A stretch of DNA of 56,662 nt, taken from NCBI GenBank assembly GCA_022792555.1, contig JAAWBF010000159.1, positions 1-56,662 on the forward strand, read 5' to 3'. Positions 16,755 through 23,689 of this stretch are shown in pieces. The notes under the pieces were generated by a model that did not search any database, was not told where the DNA came from, and saw only the letters and a list, made by a program, of their open reading frames with translations. The first letter of the stretch is position 1, and each line of letters opens with the position of its first letter. The position numbers were made by a program, and so were the translations under genes. This stretch comes from Oscillospiraceae bacterium (GTDB lineage Bacteria > Bacillota > Clostridia > Oscillospirales > Oscillospiraceae).

Positions 16755-18956
16755 TCAACGGTAGGTTACCTGGAGGGTACATCCGCCGGCGCCATCCAGC
16801 GCCAGTGTGATGTCGCAACTGGCCTGGAAGGAAATCCCAGCCAGTACGCTGTCACCTGGAGTATAGTTCTGACAGAGTATAGCTGAAACATGGGAACTGG
16901 CCTGATTGACGTCTCCACCATAGAGCGCATGCAGGCGCGAGACGTCTACAGGCACCTCCACCGAAAAGGGAACCCCTGCAGAGATAGGCGTCTCGCTGGA
17001 GGTACCAATCGCCCGGAGTACCGCGTAATTATAATGGGATGCCAGATTGGGGATACATCCGGAGAAGCGAAGCGTATTCCCGTTCAATACTTCCAATATA
17101 AGATACTTCCCATCGCCCCAATCCTGCCGGTAGTAGTTCGTCCGGTTATTGTCAGGCAGTTCGGTGCAGGTAACACCGGAGATCACCTGTGTCTGGGCAT
17201 AATTCGACGGCACAGGGACGGGAGTAGGCGTTGGTGTAGGGGCTACAGTGGGGGTTGGAGTGGGCGCAGGGGTAGGGGTAACAGTGGGCGCAGGCCCATC
17301 GGGGACCTGCTTGGTCCCAATAAACATCTGTACCCAATTGTAACGGTACTGCCCGCCGGTGGCATAGCCAACCCCGATATGGGTATAGTTGGGGTCTAAG
17401 ATATTGGCCCGGTGACCGGGGGAGTTCATCCACTGCTCTACCGTGGCGGCAGCAGTTGCGTGTCCGGCGGCGATGTTCTCTCCCCAGGTATAGGCGCCCT
17501 TCTTAGCCCCTGTCTCATCTAGTGCAGTAAAGCAGCTGGAGCCGTTCGGGCGATCATGAGAGAAGAGGGTGACGATTTCGGGGGCGCGGATCTGAGCGGC
17601 GGCAGTCAGGCTGTCGTAAGTTCCGAGGGGGGCCAGGCCCTCCTTGGCCCGCTCGATATTCACCAACCGAACCACCTCAGCGGCCAGCTCCTCTGGTGAG
17701 ACAGCAGGCTTTGGCGTCGCTGTGGGGGCCGGTATGGGACGTGGGGTAACAGTGGGCGTCGGTGCAGGGGTGGGGGTGGCTGTAGGAGTCGGCGTGGAAC
17801 GCGGAGTTACAGTGGGCGTCGGTGCGGGGGTGTGGGTAGCTGTAGGAGTCGGCGTGGGGGTGTCTGGGACCTGTTTGGTCCCAACAAACATCTGCACCCA
17901 GTAGTGGCGGTATCCGCTGCTGCTGCTGGCGTAGCCCACACCGATGTGGGTGTAGTTGGGATTTAAGATATTGGCCCGGTGACCGGGGGAGTTCATCCAC
18001 TGCTCTACCGTGGCGGCAGCGGTGGCGTTTCCAGCTGCAATGTTCTCCCCCATGGTGTAGGCGTTCTTGCTGGCCCCGGTCTGGGTCATGGCAGTATAGC
18101 ATTTGGAGCCGTCCGGGCGGTCGTGGGAGAATAGCGTGATAAGCTCCGGGGCGCGGATCTGAGCGGCGGCAGTCAAACTGTCATAAGTACCTAGGGGTGC
18201 CAAGCCCTCCTTGGCCCGCTCAATATTCACCAGCCGGACCACCTCTGCAGCCAGTTCCTCTGATGAGGTAGTGGGTTTTGGTGTTGCCGTAGGGGTTGGA
18301 GTGGGGGTAGCTGTAGGGGCAGGCGTGGGGGAGGCCTGCCCGCCGGTCATGGCATCAGCCATGCGGCACAGGACCGCGGCAGCCTCGGCGCGGGTCAAGG
18401 TGTCCTCCCCGGCAAAGTCCCCTCCAGATTTACCCGTCAGAATGTTCAGCTGATAGGCGGCGAAGACGGCCGCCTGGAAGTTGACTGGGATCTTGTTTAC
18501 ATCCAAAATCCCCGACACTGTGCCGCTGGGAATCGAAGCGCCGCTGGCATATAGGGCATTGATGATAACCTGGGCCATGGTATAACGATTGATCTCCTGG
18601 CTCAGGTCGGCTTCATCTTGGATAAAGGTTCCCCTATGGAGCTTCTTCTCCTGAGTAACAGCCCAGCAGGCGGCATACCATTTGGAGCTGGAGGGCTGAA
18701 CCGTTTCCAGCTCCGGCCGGAAAAAGGCATTTGTCACCATCGTTAAAAACTCGACCGCAGTCAGGGTTCGATCGGGGGCATAGATACCTCCGCCAATCCC
18801 CTTGACCCAGGACGCGCTGTTGGCTCGGTCGATATAGCTGTAAGCCCAGTGGTTCTCTGGAACATCGGAAAAAGCGGACCCAGCTGCCTGGGCGGCAGGC
18901 AGCTGCCCTGTCAGCAGACACAGGACCAGCAGGCTGGCGCAGATACGACGTCTCAT
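16755..18956 (-). CDS. Secreted SLH protein with two tandem CAP (SCP/YkwD) domains
   Basis: 733 residues. Signal peptide 1-24 (cleavage near AQA-AGS) precedes three SLH-like modules at about 28-205 (FSDVPENHWAYSYIDRA, then LTAVEFL and LTRAEAAAVL), which should hold it to the cell wall. A Pro/Thr linker is followed by CAP domain 1 (233-363), another Pro/Thr linker, CAP domain 2 (422-552), a third linker and a beta-rich C-terminal domain of about 145 residues that I do not recognise. Both CAP domains keep the putative site residues (FSHDR, GENIA, SPGHRANIL). CAP proteins of this YkwD type are common in clostridia but their biochemical role is unsettled. The start has an AGGAGG site and a TTGACA promoter. 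Confidence 0.88.
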   Translation of the reverse strand: MRRRICASLLVLCLLTGQLPAAQAAGSAFSDVPENHWAYSYIDRANSASWVKGIGGGIYAPDRTLTAVEFLTMVTNAFFRPELETVQPSSSKWYAACWAVTQEKKLHRGTFIQDEADLSQEINRYTMAQVIINALYASGASIPSGTVSGILDVNKIPVNFQAAVFAAYQLNILTGKSGGDFAGEDTLTRAEAAAVLCRMADAMTGGQASPTPAPTATPTPTPTATPKPTTSSEELAAEVVRLVNIERAKEGLAPLGTYDSLTAAAQIRAPELITLFSHDRPDGSKCYTAMTQTGASKNAYTMGENIAAGNATAAATVEQWMNSPGHRANILNPNYTHIGVGYASSSSGYRHYWVQMFVGTKQVPDTPTPTPTATHTPAPTPTVTPRSTPTPTATPTPAPTPTVTPRPIPAPTATPKPAVSPEELAAEVVRLVNIERAKEGLAPLGTYDSLTAAAQIRAPEIVTLFSHDRPNGSSCFTALDETGAKKGAYTWGENIAAGHATAAATVEQWMNSPGHRANILDPNYTHIGVGYATGGQYRYNWVQMFIGTKQVPDGPAPTVTPTPAPTPTPTVAPTPTPTPVPVPSNYAQTQVISGVTCTELPDNNRTNYYRQDWGDGKYLILEVLNGNTLRFSGCIPNLASHYNYAVLRAIGTSSETPISAGVPFSVEVPVDVSRLHALYGGDVNQASSHVSAILCQNYTPGDSVLAGISFQASCDITLALDGAGGCTLQVTYR
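17301..18260 (-). repeat. Internal duplication: two near-identical CAP-coding segments of about 390 bp
   Basis: Codons for residues 233-363 (about 18260-17868) and 422-552 (about 17693-17301) encode almost the same sequence, for example EELAAEVVRLVNIERAKEGL and ATVEQWMNSPGHRANIL in both. The separating Pro/Thr linker (PTPTVTPR-type) is itself made of short repeats. This points to a recent tandem duplication with the linker carried along. Confidence 0.85.
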
Positions 18957-19033
18957 GGATAACTCCTCCTCATAATGTTGATCTCAACAGGCCAATACCC
19001 TGTTATAACTAGGGTAGGACCGATGTTTTTATC

Positions 19034-19062
19034 ATTTTAGACCCGATTTCGATATCTGTCAA
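19034..19062 (-). promoter_or_regulatory. Promoter of the tandem-CAP gene
   Basis: Minus strand TTGACA (19062-19057), 17-bp spacer, TAAAAT (19039-19034). The paralogue upstream has the same TTGACAGA context, suggesting the promoters were duplicated with the genes. Confidence 0.75.
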
Positions 19063-19094
19063 GAAAGAGAAACTTTATCCAATAATATGTAGAA

Positions 19095-19279
19095 CCCCTC
19101 ACCTTATGGGTGAGGGGCCAGCGTATCGAAAAAGCGACAAGCGCTTTTTCGTGTTAAGCTGCGGCCCGCCAGTGCGCACGCTCTATCCTCCTTTGGCGGA
19201 GTGAACACACACTTGCGGGCCGAAATAAATTTGACTTTTTTCGCGCCTGCTGGCGCGAACTCTGCGAGGCTTTTTTCGA
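19095..19279. repeat. Multi-hairpin palindromic intergenic element
   Basis: The 345-bp gap between the two SLH genes holds a dense set of inverted repeats. A hairpin CCCCTCACC/GGTGAGGGG spans 19095-19117. TCGAAAAAGC (19126-19135 region) can pair either locally with GCTTTTTCG (19143-19151) or distantly with GCTTTTTTCGA (19269-19279). CGGCCCGC (19162-19169) pairs with GCGGGCCG (19215-19222), reinforced by AGTG/CACT. TTCGCGCC/GGCGCGAA spans 19240-19259. Together they form a closed multi-branched structure. No coding frame is credible. It may include the terminator of the 19302 gene or be a small non-autonomous repeat. Confidence 0.6.
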
Positions 19280-19301
19280 CAGGCTGGGGTTGCTGTATCA
19301 G

Positions 19302-20576
19302 CTAGTGCTGTGCAAGGAAATGTATCGTTGCCATCACATAATCTATATTCATGACGTCTATCGAACGAATCACCGCACTGATAGGGTCTGCTCCAGACAC
19401 TGACGCTATAGGAGAGGCGGAGGAGCTTGTGGTTGGAGTTGGAGTCGGTTCCTCAGAGGGTATGACTGGACTTGGGCTCGGTTCCTCAGAGGGTGTGACC
19501 GGACTTGGGCTCGGTTCCTCAGAGGGCGTGACTGGACTTGGAGTCGGTTCCTCAGAGGGTGTGACTGGACTTGGGCTCGGTTCCTCAGAGGGTGTGACTG
19601 GACTTGGGCTCGGTTCCTCAGAGGGCGTGACTGGACTTGGGCTCGGTTCCTCAGAGGGCGTGACTGGACTTGGAGTCGGTTCCTCAGAGGGTGTGACTGG
19701 ACTTGGAGTCGGTTCCTCAGAGGGTGTGACTGGACTTGGGCTCGGTTCCTCAGAGGGCGTGACTGGACTTGGAGTCGGTTCAATGGACGGGGCGGGCGGC
19801 GCTGGGGTTGGACGGCGGTTTGGCGGGGGATCGATGTGAACCGGGGCAGGGGTCCTGGTCGGCTTGGGGGTTGGCGTCGACTCCAGGGCCTGGGTCGGTT
19901 CTGGAGTCAGCTCCGGCGTTTCCGTGGGCTCTGGGGTCTGCTCCGGTTCCGGTTTTTGGTTCTGCTTCATTGTGTCATACATCCGGCACAGAACTGCGGT
20001 GGCCTCGGCACGGGTCATGGTGTCCTCCCCAGCGAAGCGGTCCCCTTCTTTTCCCGTCAGGATCCCCAGCTGGTAGACGGCAAATACGGCCTCCTGGTAA
20101 GAGGACGGGATACTGCTCTCGTCCTGGATTCCATGCACCACCCCGCTGGATACCGGGATACCCTTGACGGAGATGACATTGAAGATGATCTGAGCCATAT
20201 CATAGCGGTTGAGTTCCTGATACAGGCCGTCCTCGCCCTGGACAGCCGTCCCGTCAAGGAGTCCCTGCTGCTGGACCACCGCCCAGCAGGCGGCGTACCA
20301 TGCAGAACCGGACGGCCGGACCGTCTCCAACTCATCCTGGAAAAAGGTGTTTGTCATCATGGTTAAAAATTCTACGGCAGTCAGGGTCCGCTCTGGGACA
20401 TACAGACCTCCGCCAATTCCCTCCACCCAGGCCGAGGAACTGGCCCGGCTGATATCACCGGCGGCCCAGTGGTCCTCCGGTACATCGGAAAAACCGGAGC
20501 CAGCGGCCTGAGCAGCGGACAGCAACCCTGCCAACAGGCACAGGACCAGCAGTCCTGTACAAATACGGCGTCTCAT
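19302..20576 (-). CDS. Secreted SLH protein with Pro/Glu/Ser-rich repeat tail
   Basis: 424 residues. Signal peptide 1-24 and three SLH-like modules (about 28-205) are clearly paralogous to the first half of the neighbouring CAP protein ([46 protein letters not shown]). After a Pro-rich stretch come ten 11-residue repeats EP(S/T)PSPVTPSE and a short Ser/hydrophobic tail ending FLAQH. There is no catalytic domain. It may be a stalk-like surface protein or an SLH protein that lost a downstream enzyme module. A TTGACA promoter and GGGAGG site precede it. Confidence 0.82.
   Translation of the reverse strand: MRRRICTGLLVLCLLAGLLSAAQAAGSGFSDVPEDHWAAGDISRASSSAWVEGIGGGLYVPERTLTAVEFLTMMTNTFFQDELETVRPSGSAWYAACWAVVQQQGLLDGTAVQGEDGLYQELNRYDMAQIIFNVISVKGIPVSSGVVHGIQDESSIPSSYQEAVFAVYQLGILTGKEGDRFAGEDTMTRAEATAVLCRMYDTMKQNQKPEPEQTPEPTETPELTPEPTQALESTPTPKPTRTPAPVHIDPPPNRRPTPAPPAPSIEPTPSPVTPSEEPSPSPVTPSEEPTPSPVTPSEEPTPSPVTPSEEPSPSPVTPSEEPSPSPVTPSEEPSPSPVTPSEEPTPSPVTPSEEPSPSPVTPSEEPSPSPVIPSEEPTPTPTTSSSASPIASVSGADPISAVIRSIDVMNIDYVMATIHFLAQH
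19447..19776 (-). repeat. Ten tandem 33-bp repeats (minisatellite) in the SLH gene
   Basis: Exactly ten in-frame 33-bp units, each encoding EP(S or T)PSPVTPSE, span 330 bp. Units differ at only a few bases (GGACTTGGGCTC versus GGACTTGGAGTC, GGTGTG versus GGCGTG). An eleventh degenerate unit follows in the protein (EPTPTPTT). Copy number is likely to vary between strains. Confidence 0.95.
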
Positions 20577-20657
20577 GGTTCAATACCTCCCATATTATAG
20601 TTATGGTTTAGCCTATGCACTTTTCTGCGTCTTAAGAGCCAGGCTTTGTTATCAACC

Positions 20658-20686
20658 AGTTTAATTACATCCGCTATTTCTGTCAA
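20658..20686 (-). promoter_or_regulatory. Promoter of the repeat-tail SLH gene
   Basis: Minus strand TTGACA (20686-20681), 17-bp spacer, TAAACT (20663-20658), about 85 bp from the start codon. Confidence 0.65.
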
Positions 20687-20741
20687 GGAGGGGAAAAATC
20701 AGCGTTAACCAGCAAAAAGGAAAGAAAAAATGGGGGAGAGA

Positions 20742-20770
20742 TTGCGTTTTCGGCGAAATACCTGTATACT
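20742..20770 (+). promoter_or_regulatory. Candidate promoter P1 of the CIS locus
   Basis: TTGCGT (20742-20747), 17-bp spacer, TATACT (20765-20770). Transcription would start near 20777. That is almost on top of the earliest in-frame ATG (20782) and so favours a later translation start. Confidence 0.6.
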
Positions 20771-20903
20771 AAACGGGAAATATGCGGTTTTTTCTCGATC
20801 TGCATTTTAGCAAATCTTTAGACTTTCTCCCCTCTGGGACAAGCTGTTTCCCGGAAAATCCGCTTTTTAAAGAATCTTTAGACACAATCTACCGTTTGGA
20901 TGG

Positions 20904-20909
20904 TATAAT
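20904..20909 (+). promoter_or_regulatory. Candidate second promoter (-10 TATAAT) just upstream of the CIS locus
   Basis: A perfect TATAAT lies about 55 bp before the preferred TTG start. The -35 is poor (TAGACA with a 19-bp spacer). An 11-bp sequence AATCTTTAGAC occurs twice upstream, at about 20813 and 20872, and could be an activator or alternative sigma site. Confidence 0.4.
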
Positions 20910-20961
20910 GGGCCCTGGAAATACATCGGCGCCGCGCCGTACAATAAATGGGGTGTTTGCT

Positions 20962-22755
20962 TTGGAAAACAATCAACTGCTGCCCTTCGAGCGAAACCGC
21001 TATTATGTGGGAAAGCTACTGACCTCCGCCGACTTTTTAGCCGAGCAGGTCTATATGAATCAGAAGCGCCATTTTCTGAACAAGATGATGTACGGCGATG
21101 GAGTGGTCTGTGGCCTGGGTGTTTACAACCTAGACGACATGTCCATCATGGTGGAGTCCGGTGTGGGCATCGATGGACTGGGCCGGGAAATTGTGGTGGA
21201 GAGCGCGGTGATGAAAAAGCTCTCGGCGATTGACGGCTTTGAATCCCTGGAGAGCGGCAAGGCGGTCCTCTGCCTGCGCTACCAGGAAAAGGATGTCCAT
21301 CCGGTCTACGCAGTTCGCAGTCAGGAGCTGGGAGAGGGCTACGAGTGTAACCGCATTCGGGAGGGCTATCAGCTCTTCCTCCAGGACGCCGCACTCCTGC
21401 CGCCGGTGCCAACGCCGGAATCGGAATTTTTGGCCACCTCCCTGCTGTACATGGACGGAGATTTTACCGTAGAGCTCTCCCTCCCCGCTACGGCCAGCTG
21501 TGGCCATCCGGTGCGTATGATGCTCACTATTTCCCGCCGCTCCCAGGTGGAGGCCCTGTTCTCCCTGGATACCGTTCTCCAGACCCCCGCGCTGCTCGGC
21601 CCGAACGGCGAGCATGAGCTACATATTAAATTAGAAGAGCTGCATATCCCGGCCGACGCGCCAGTTCAGATGGAATACTGGTTCACCGCCCAGAGCCAGC
21701 TCGCCCCCGACTCGGTCCTCATCGCCGGCGCGGAGAGCACCCATATTCGGGTTGGGGAGAGCGACCGGACCTTGAGCGAGAATTTTATGATGAAGCTGGT
21801 AGTGGAGGACACCGCCCCGGCGGATCTGATTGCGCGGGCCATCGGGTCCATCAGCCTGGAGACCAGAGAGCTGGCCGGGACACGGGACTTTATTCCCCTC
21901 GCCGCGTTCACCCTTCAGCAGACCAAGAACGCCTATCTCATCGACCGGATCTGTGAGCAGGGGGTCAAGCGCTATGTCCATCTGCCCGCCTCCGCCGACC
22001 TGCGGGCGGCCTACAGCGCCTGGTTTACCACCCCAGGCCGTCCGTCCCTTCCCGGATCCGCGCCACAGCCAGACGAGGGCGGCCATGAAGAGGGCCCCCG
22101 CTATCAGGATCCGGTCTACGCCAGCGGCGTGTGTGAGATCCCCTTGGGCAGCGGCGCCCGCCGGGGCCAGCTCTTCCGCTCGGACGAGATCCTCCACGGG
22201 CTGGGCAAGGGGAACGTCTTTGTCCAGGTGGGCTTTGAATATCTGGACGACGACCCCAAGTTGGGCGCTATGGCCAAGCACACGATCTACGGCGACCCCC
22301 AGTTCTTTGCCGATGAGGAGCCCCCCATCTCTTTTGCCGATACAGCAGTCAAGGTAATGAATGACCGGGGCAGCTTTGTGGTGGCCGTCCAGCTCACCAG
22401 AGACACCGCTCAGACCCTGATCGCCCTGCGCTGGGTGGCCATCCGCCTACCGGTGGGAGAGGAGCAGACCAAGCTCCAGCGTCTGGGCGGGAAGAGCATC
22501 GCCGCTGTCCAGCCCACCGTGGTGCTGGCCGCCAGAGAGAGCCACTACTTCAACGTGAAATTCAAGAATATGGAGCCCTGCACCCTGACCTACGAGCTGA
22601 CCGAGCGGGACTCCGGCGAAATCACCTCCGACGGCATCTACACCGCCCCTGCCAAGGAGGGGGTCTACGAGATCCGCATCTCCTGCGCCGACGCACCGCT
22701 CATCAGCACCTATGCCTATGCAGTGGTGAAAAAGCGGGATGTGGACGAACCGTAA
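20962..22755 (+). CDS. CIS-locus protein with FERNRYY/GKLLT N-terminal motif and C-terminal Ig-like domain
   Basis: About 598 residues from the TTG at 20962 (GGGGTG site 6 bp upstream). The frame is open back to an ATG at 20782, but those 60 codons look non-coding and contain a TATAAT. The N-terminus LLPFERNRYYVGKLLTSADF...NKMMYGDGVVCGLGV is, to my recollection, a block found in proteins of other CIS gene clusters. The middle is beta-rich without a motif I know. The C-terminus (TSDGIYTAPAKEGVYEIRI) reads like a bacterial Ig-like fold. There is no signal peptide. It may be a particle accessory or fibre-like component. Function unknown. Confidence 0.72.
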   Translation: MENNQLLPFERNRYYVGKLLTSADFLAEQVYMNQKRHFLNKMMYGDGVVCGLGVYNLDDMSIMVESGVGIDGLGREIVVESAVMKKLSAIDGFESLESGKAVLCLRYQEKDVHPVYAVRSQELGEGYECNRIREGYQLFLQDAALLPPVPTPESEFLATSLLYMDGDFTVELSLPATASCGHPVRMMLTISRRSQVEALFSLDTVLQTPALLGPNGEHELHIKLEELHIPADAPVQMEYWFTAQSQLAPDSVLIAGAESTHIRVGESDRTLSENFMMKLVVEDTAPADLIARAIGSISLETRELAGTRDFIPLAAFTLQQTKNAYLIDRICEQGVKRYVHLPASADLRAAYSAWFTTPGRPSLPGSAPQPDEGGHEEGPRYQDPVYASGVCEIPLGSGARRGQLFRSDEILHGLGKGNVFVQVGFEYLDDDPKLGAMAKHTIYGDPQFFADEEPPISFADTAVKVMNDRGSFVVAVQLTRDTAQTLIALRWVAIRLPVGEEQTKLQRLGGKSIAAVQPTVVLAARESHYFNVKFKNMEPCTLTYELTERDSGEITSDGIYTAPAKEGVYEIRISCADAPLISTYAYAVVKKRDVDEP

Positions 22756-22825
22756 CAGCATCCCTCTCTCAGAGGGGAATAGAACCCGTCCGGGGGACGC
22801 CCTGGCGGAGAGAAGGTGAAGCAGC

Positions 22826-23677
22826 TTGGTCTACCATGCAGGCAATCTGGTTTTGGAGCCCATTGGGGCGGTCTTTCACGGCACAGTCAACGATGTGCTG
22901 ATCTGCCGGGATCTCAATTCTCCGGTCGGTATGCGCTATTTGCTGCTGCTGATCTGGGACCGGAGCTGTATCAAACAGCTGCTGGCAGTCTTTGAGTCCT
23001 CTCAGCGCAGCTCGGACAGCGCCCCCTATTTCCTGCGCTTTACCCAAAACGAGCTGCTGGGCTTTGTCTTCCCCTATCGGGACGAGCGGCGGCTGGCCTC
23101 CTTTTCCGCCGGGCAGACCACCACCCCGCTGATCCGAGAGCGCATCTGCATCAATCTGGTGATCGAGTGCATGTCCTCCCCCTTGCCCTACCCGCTTCTC
23201 CATCTGATTCTTGCCCAGGACTGTATTCATTTGGAGAAGGATAACTCAGTGTATTTTCTCCCCACCCTGGATCTGGCCCGGCTGGACCCGGAGAAAACCG
23301 AGGCCGACTGCACCGCTCTGTGTGCCCAGCGCCTGCTGGTTCTGTTGGAGGAGGGGAGACGGCGCAAGCACCTAAAGAGCTATGAGCTCATCCACAAAAA
23401 GTGCGCCAAACGGGCTTACTCCGGTTTTCCGGAGCTCTACCGGGATATTAAAGTGACCGCTATGCCTGCCCAGCGGCAGAGCCTTAAGGGACGGCTCAAA
23501 GAATTTTGGGCTAGGAGCAGAGATACCGTGTTCCACATTTTGCTTACCTTTTCCATAATTGTGGTAATCCTAGCGCTCATCTTCTTTTTCTCTCAGCTTT
23601 TCTTTGGCGATATCCCGCTACTACGGCTGTTTGAGCGGGCCTTTGAGGTCATTGGAACCGAGTCTTTGGTAGAATAG
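22826..23677 (+). CDS. Unknown membrane protein of the CIS locus
   Basis: 283 residues from a TTG with an AAGGTG site; an in-frame stop lies three codons upstream, so no longer form is possible. The first 230 residues are soluble, starting MVYHAGNLVLEPIGAVFHG, and a single membrane helix sits at about 239-262 (IIVVILALIFFFSQLFF). I recognise no family. The long cytoplasmic-looking domain followed by one C-terminal membrane helix suggests a tail-anchored partner for the receptor encoded 12 bp downstream. The gap before it carries two short palindromes. Confidence 0.7.
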   Translation: MVYHAGNLVLEPIGAVFHGTVNDVLICRDLNSPVGMRYLLLLIWDRSCIKQLLAVFESSQRSSDSAPYFLRFTQNELLGFVFPYRDERRLASFSAGQTTTPLIRERICINLVIECMSSPLPYPLLHLILAQDCIHLEKDNSVYFLPTLDLARLDPEKTEADCTALCAQRLLVLLEEGRRRKHLKSYELIHKKCAKRAYSGFPELYRDIKVTAMPAQRQSLKGRLKEFWARSRDTVFHILLTFSIIVVILALIFFFSQLFFGDIPLLRLFERAFEVIGTESLVE

Positions 23678-23689
23678 GAGGTATCCCGC

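Noticed and set aside
19447-19776. Regular 33-bp repeats considered as a CRISPR array
   Set aside because: Units are directly adjacent with no spacers and are in frame with a Pro/Ser/Glu-repeat protein.
20782-20961. N-terminal 60 codons upstream of the first CIS gene
   Set aside because: They start 5 bp from a predicted transcription start, include a TATAAT and repeated AATCTTTAGAC, and lack family-like sequence; treated as leader and promoter DNA.
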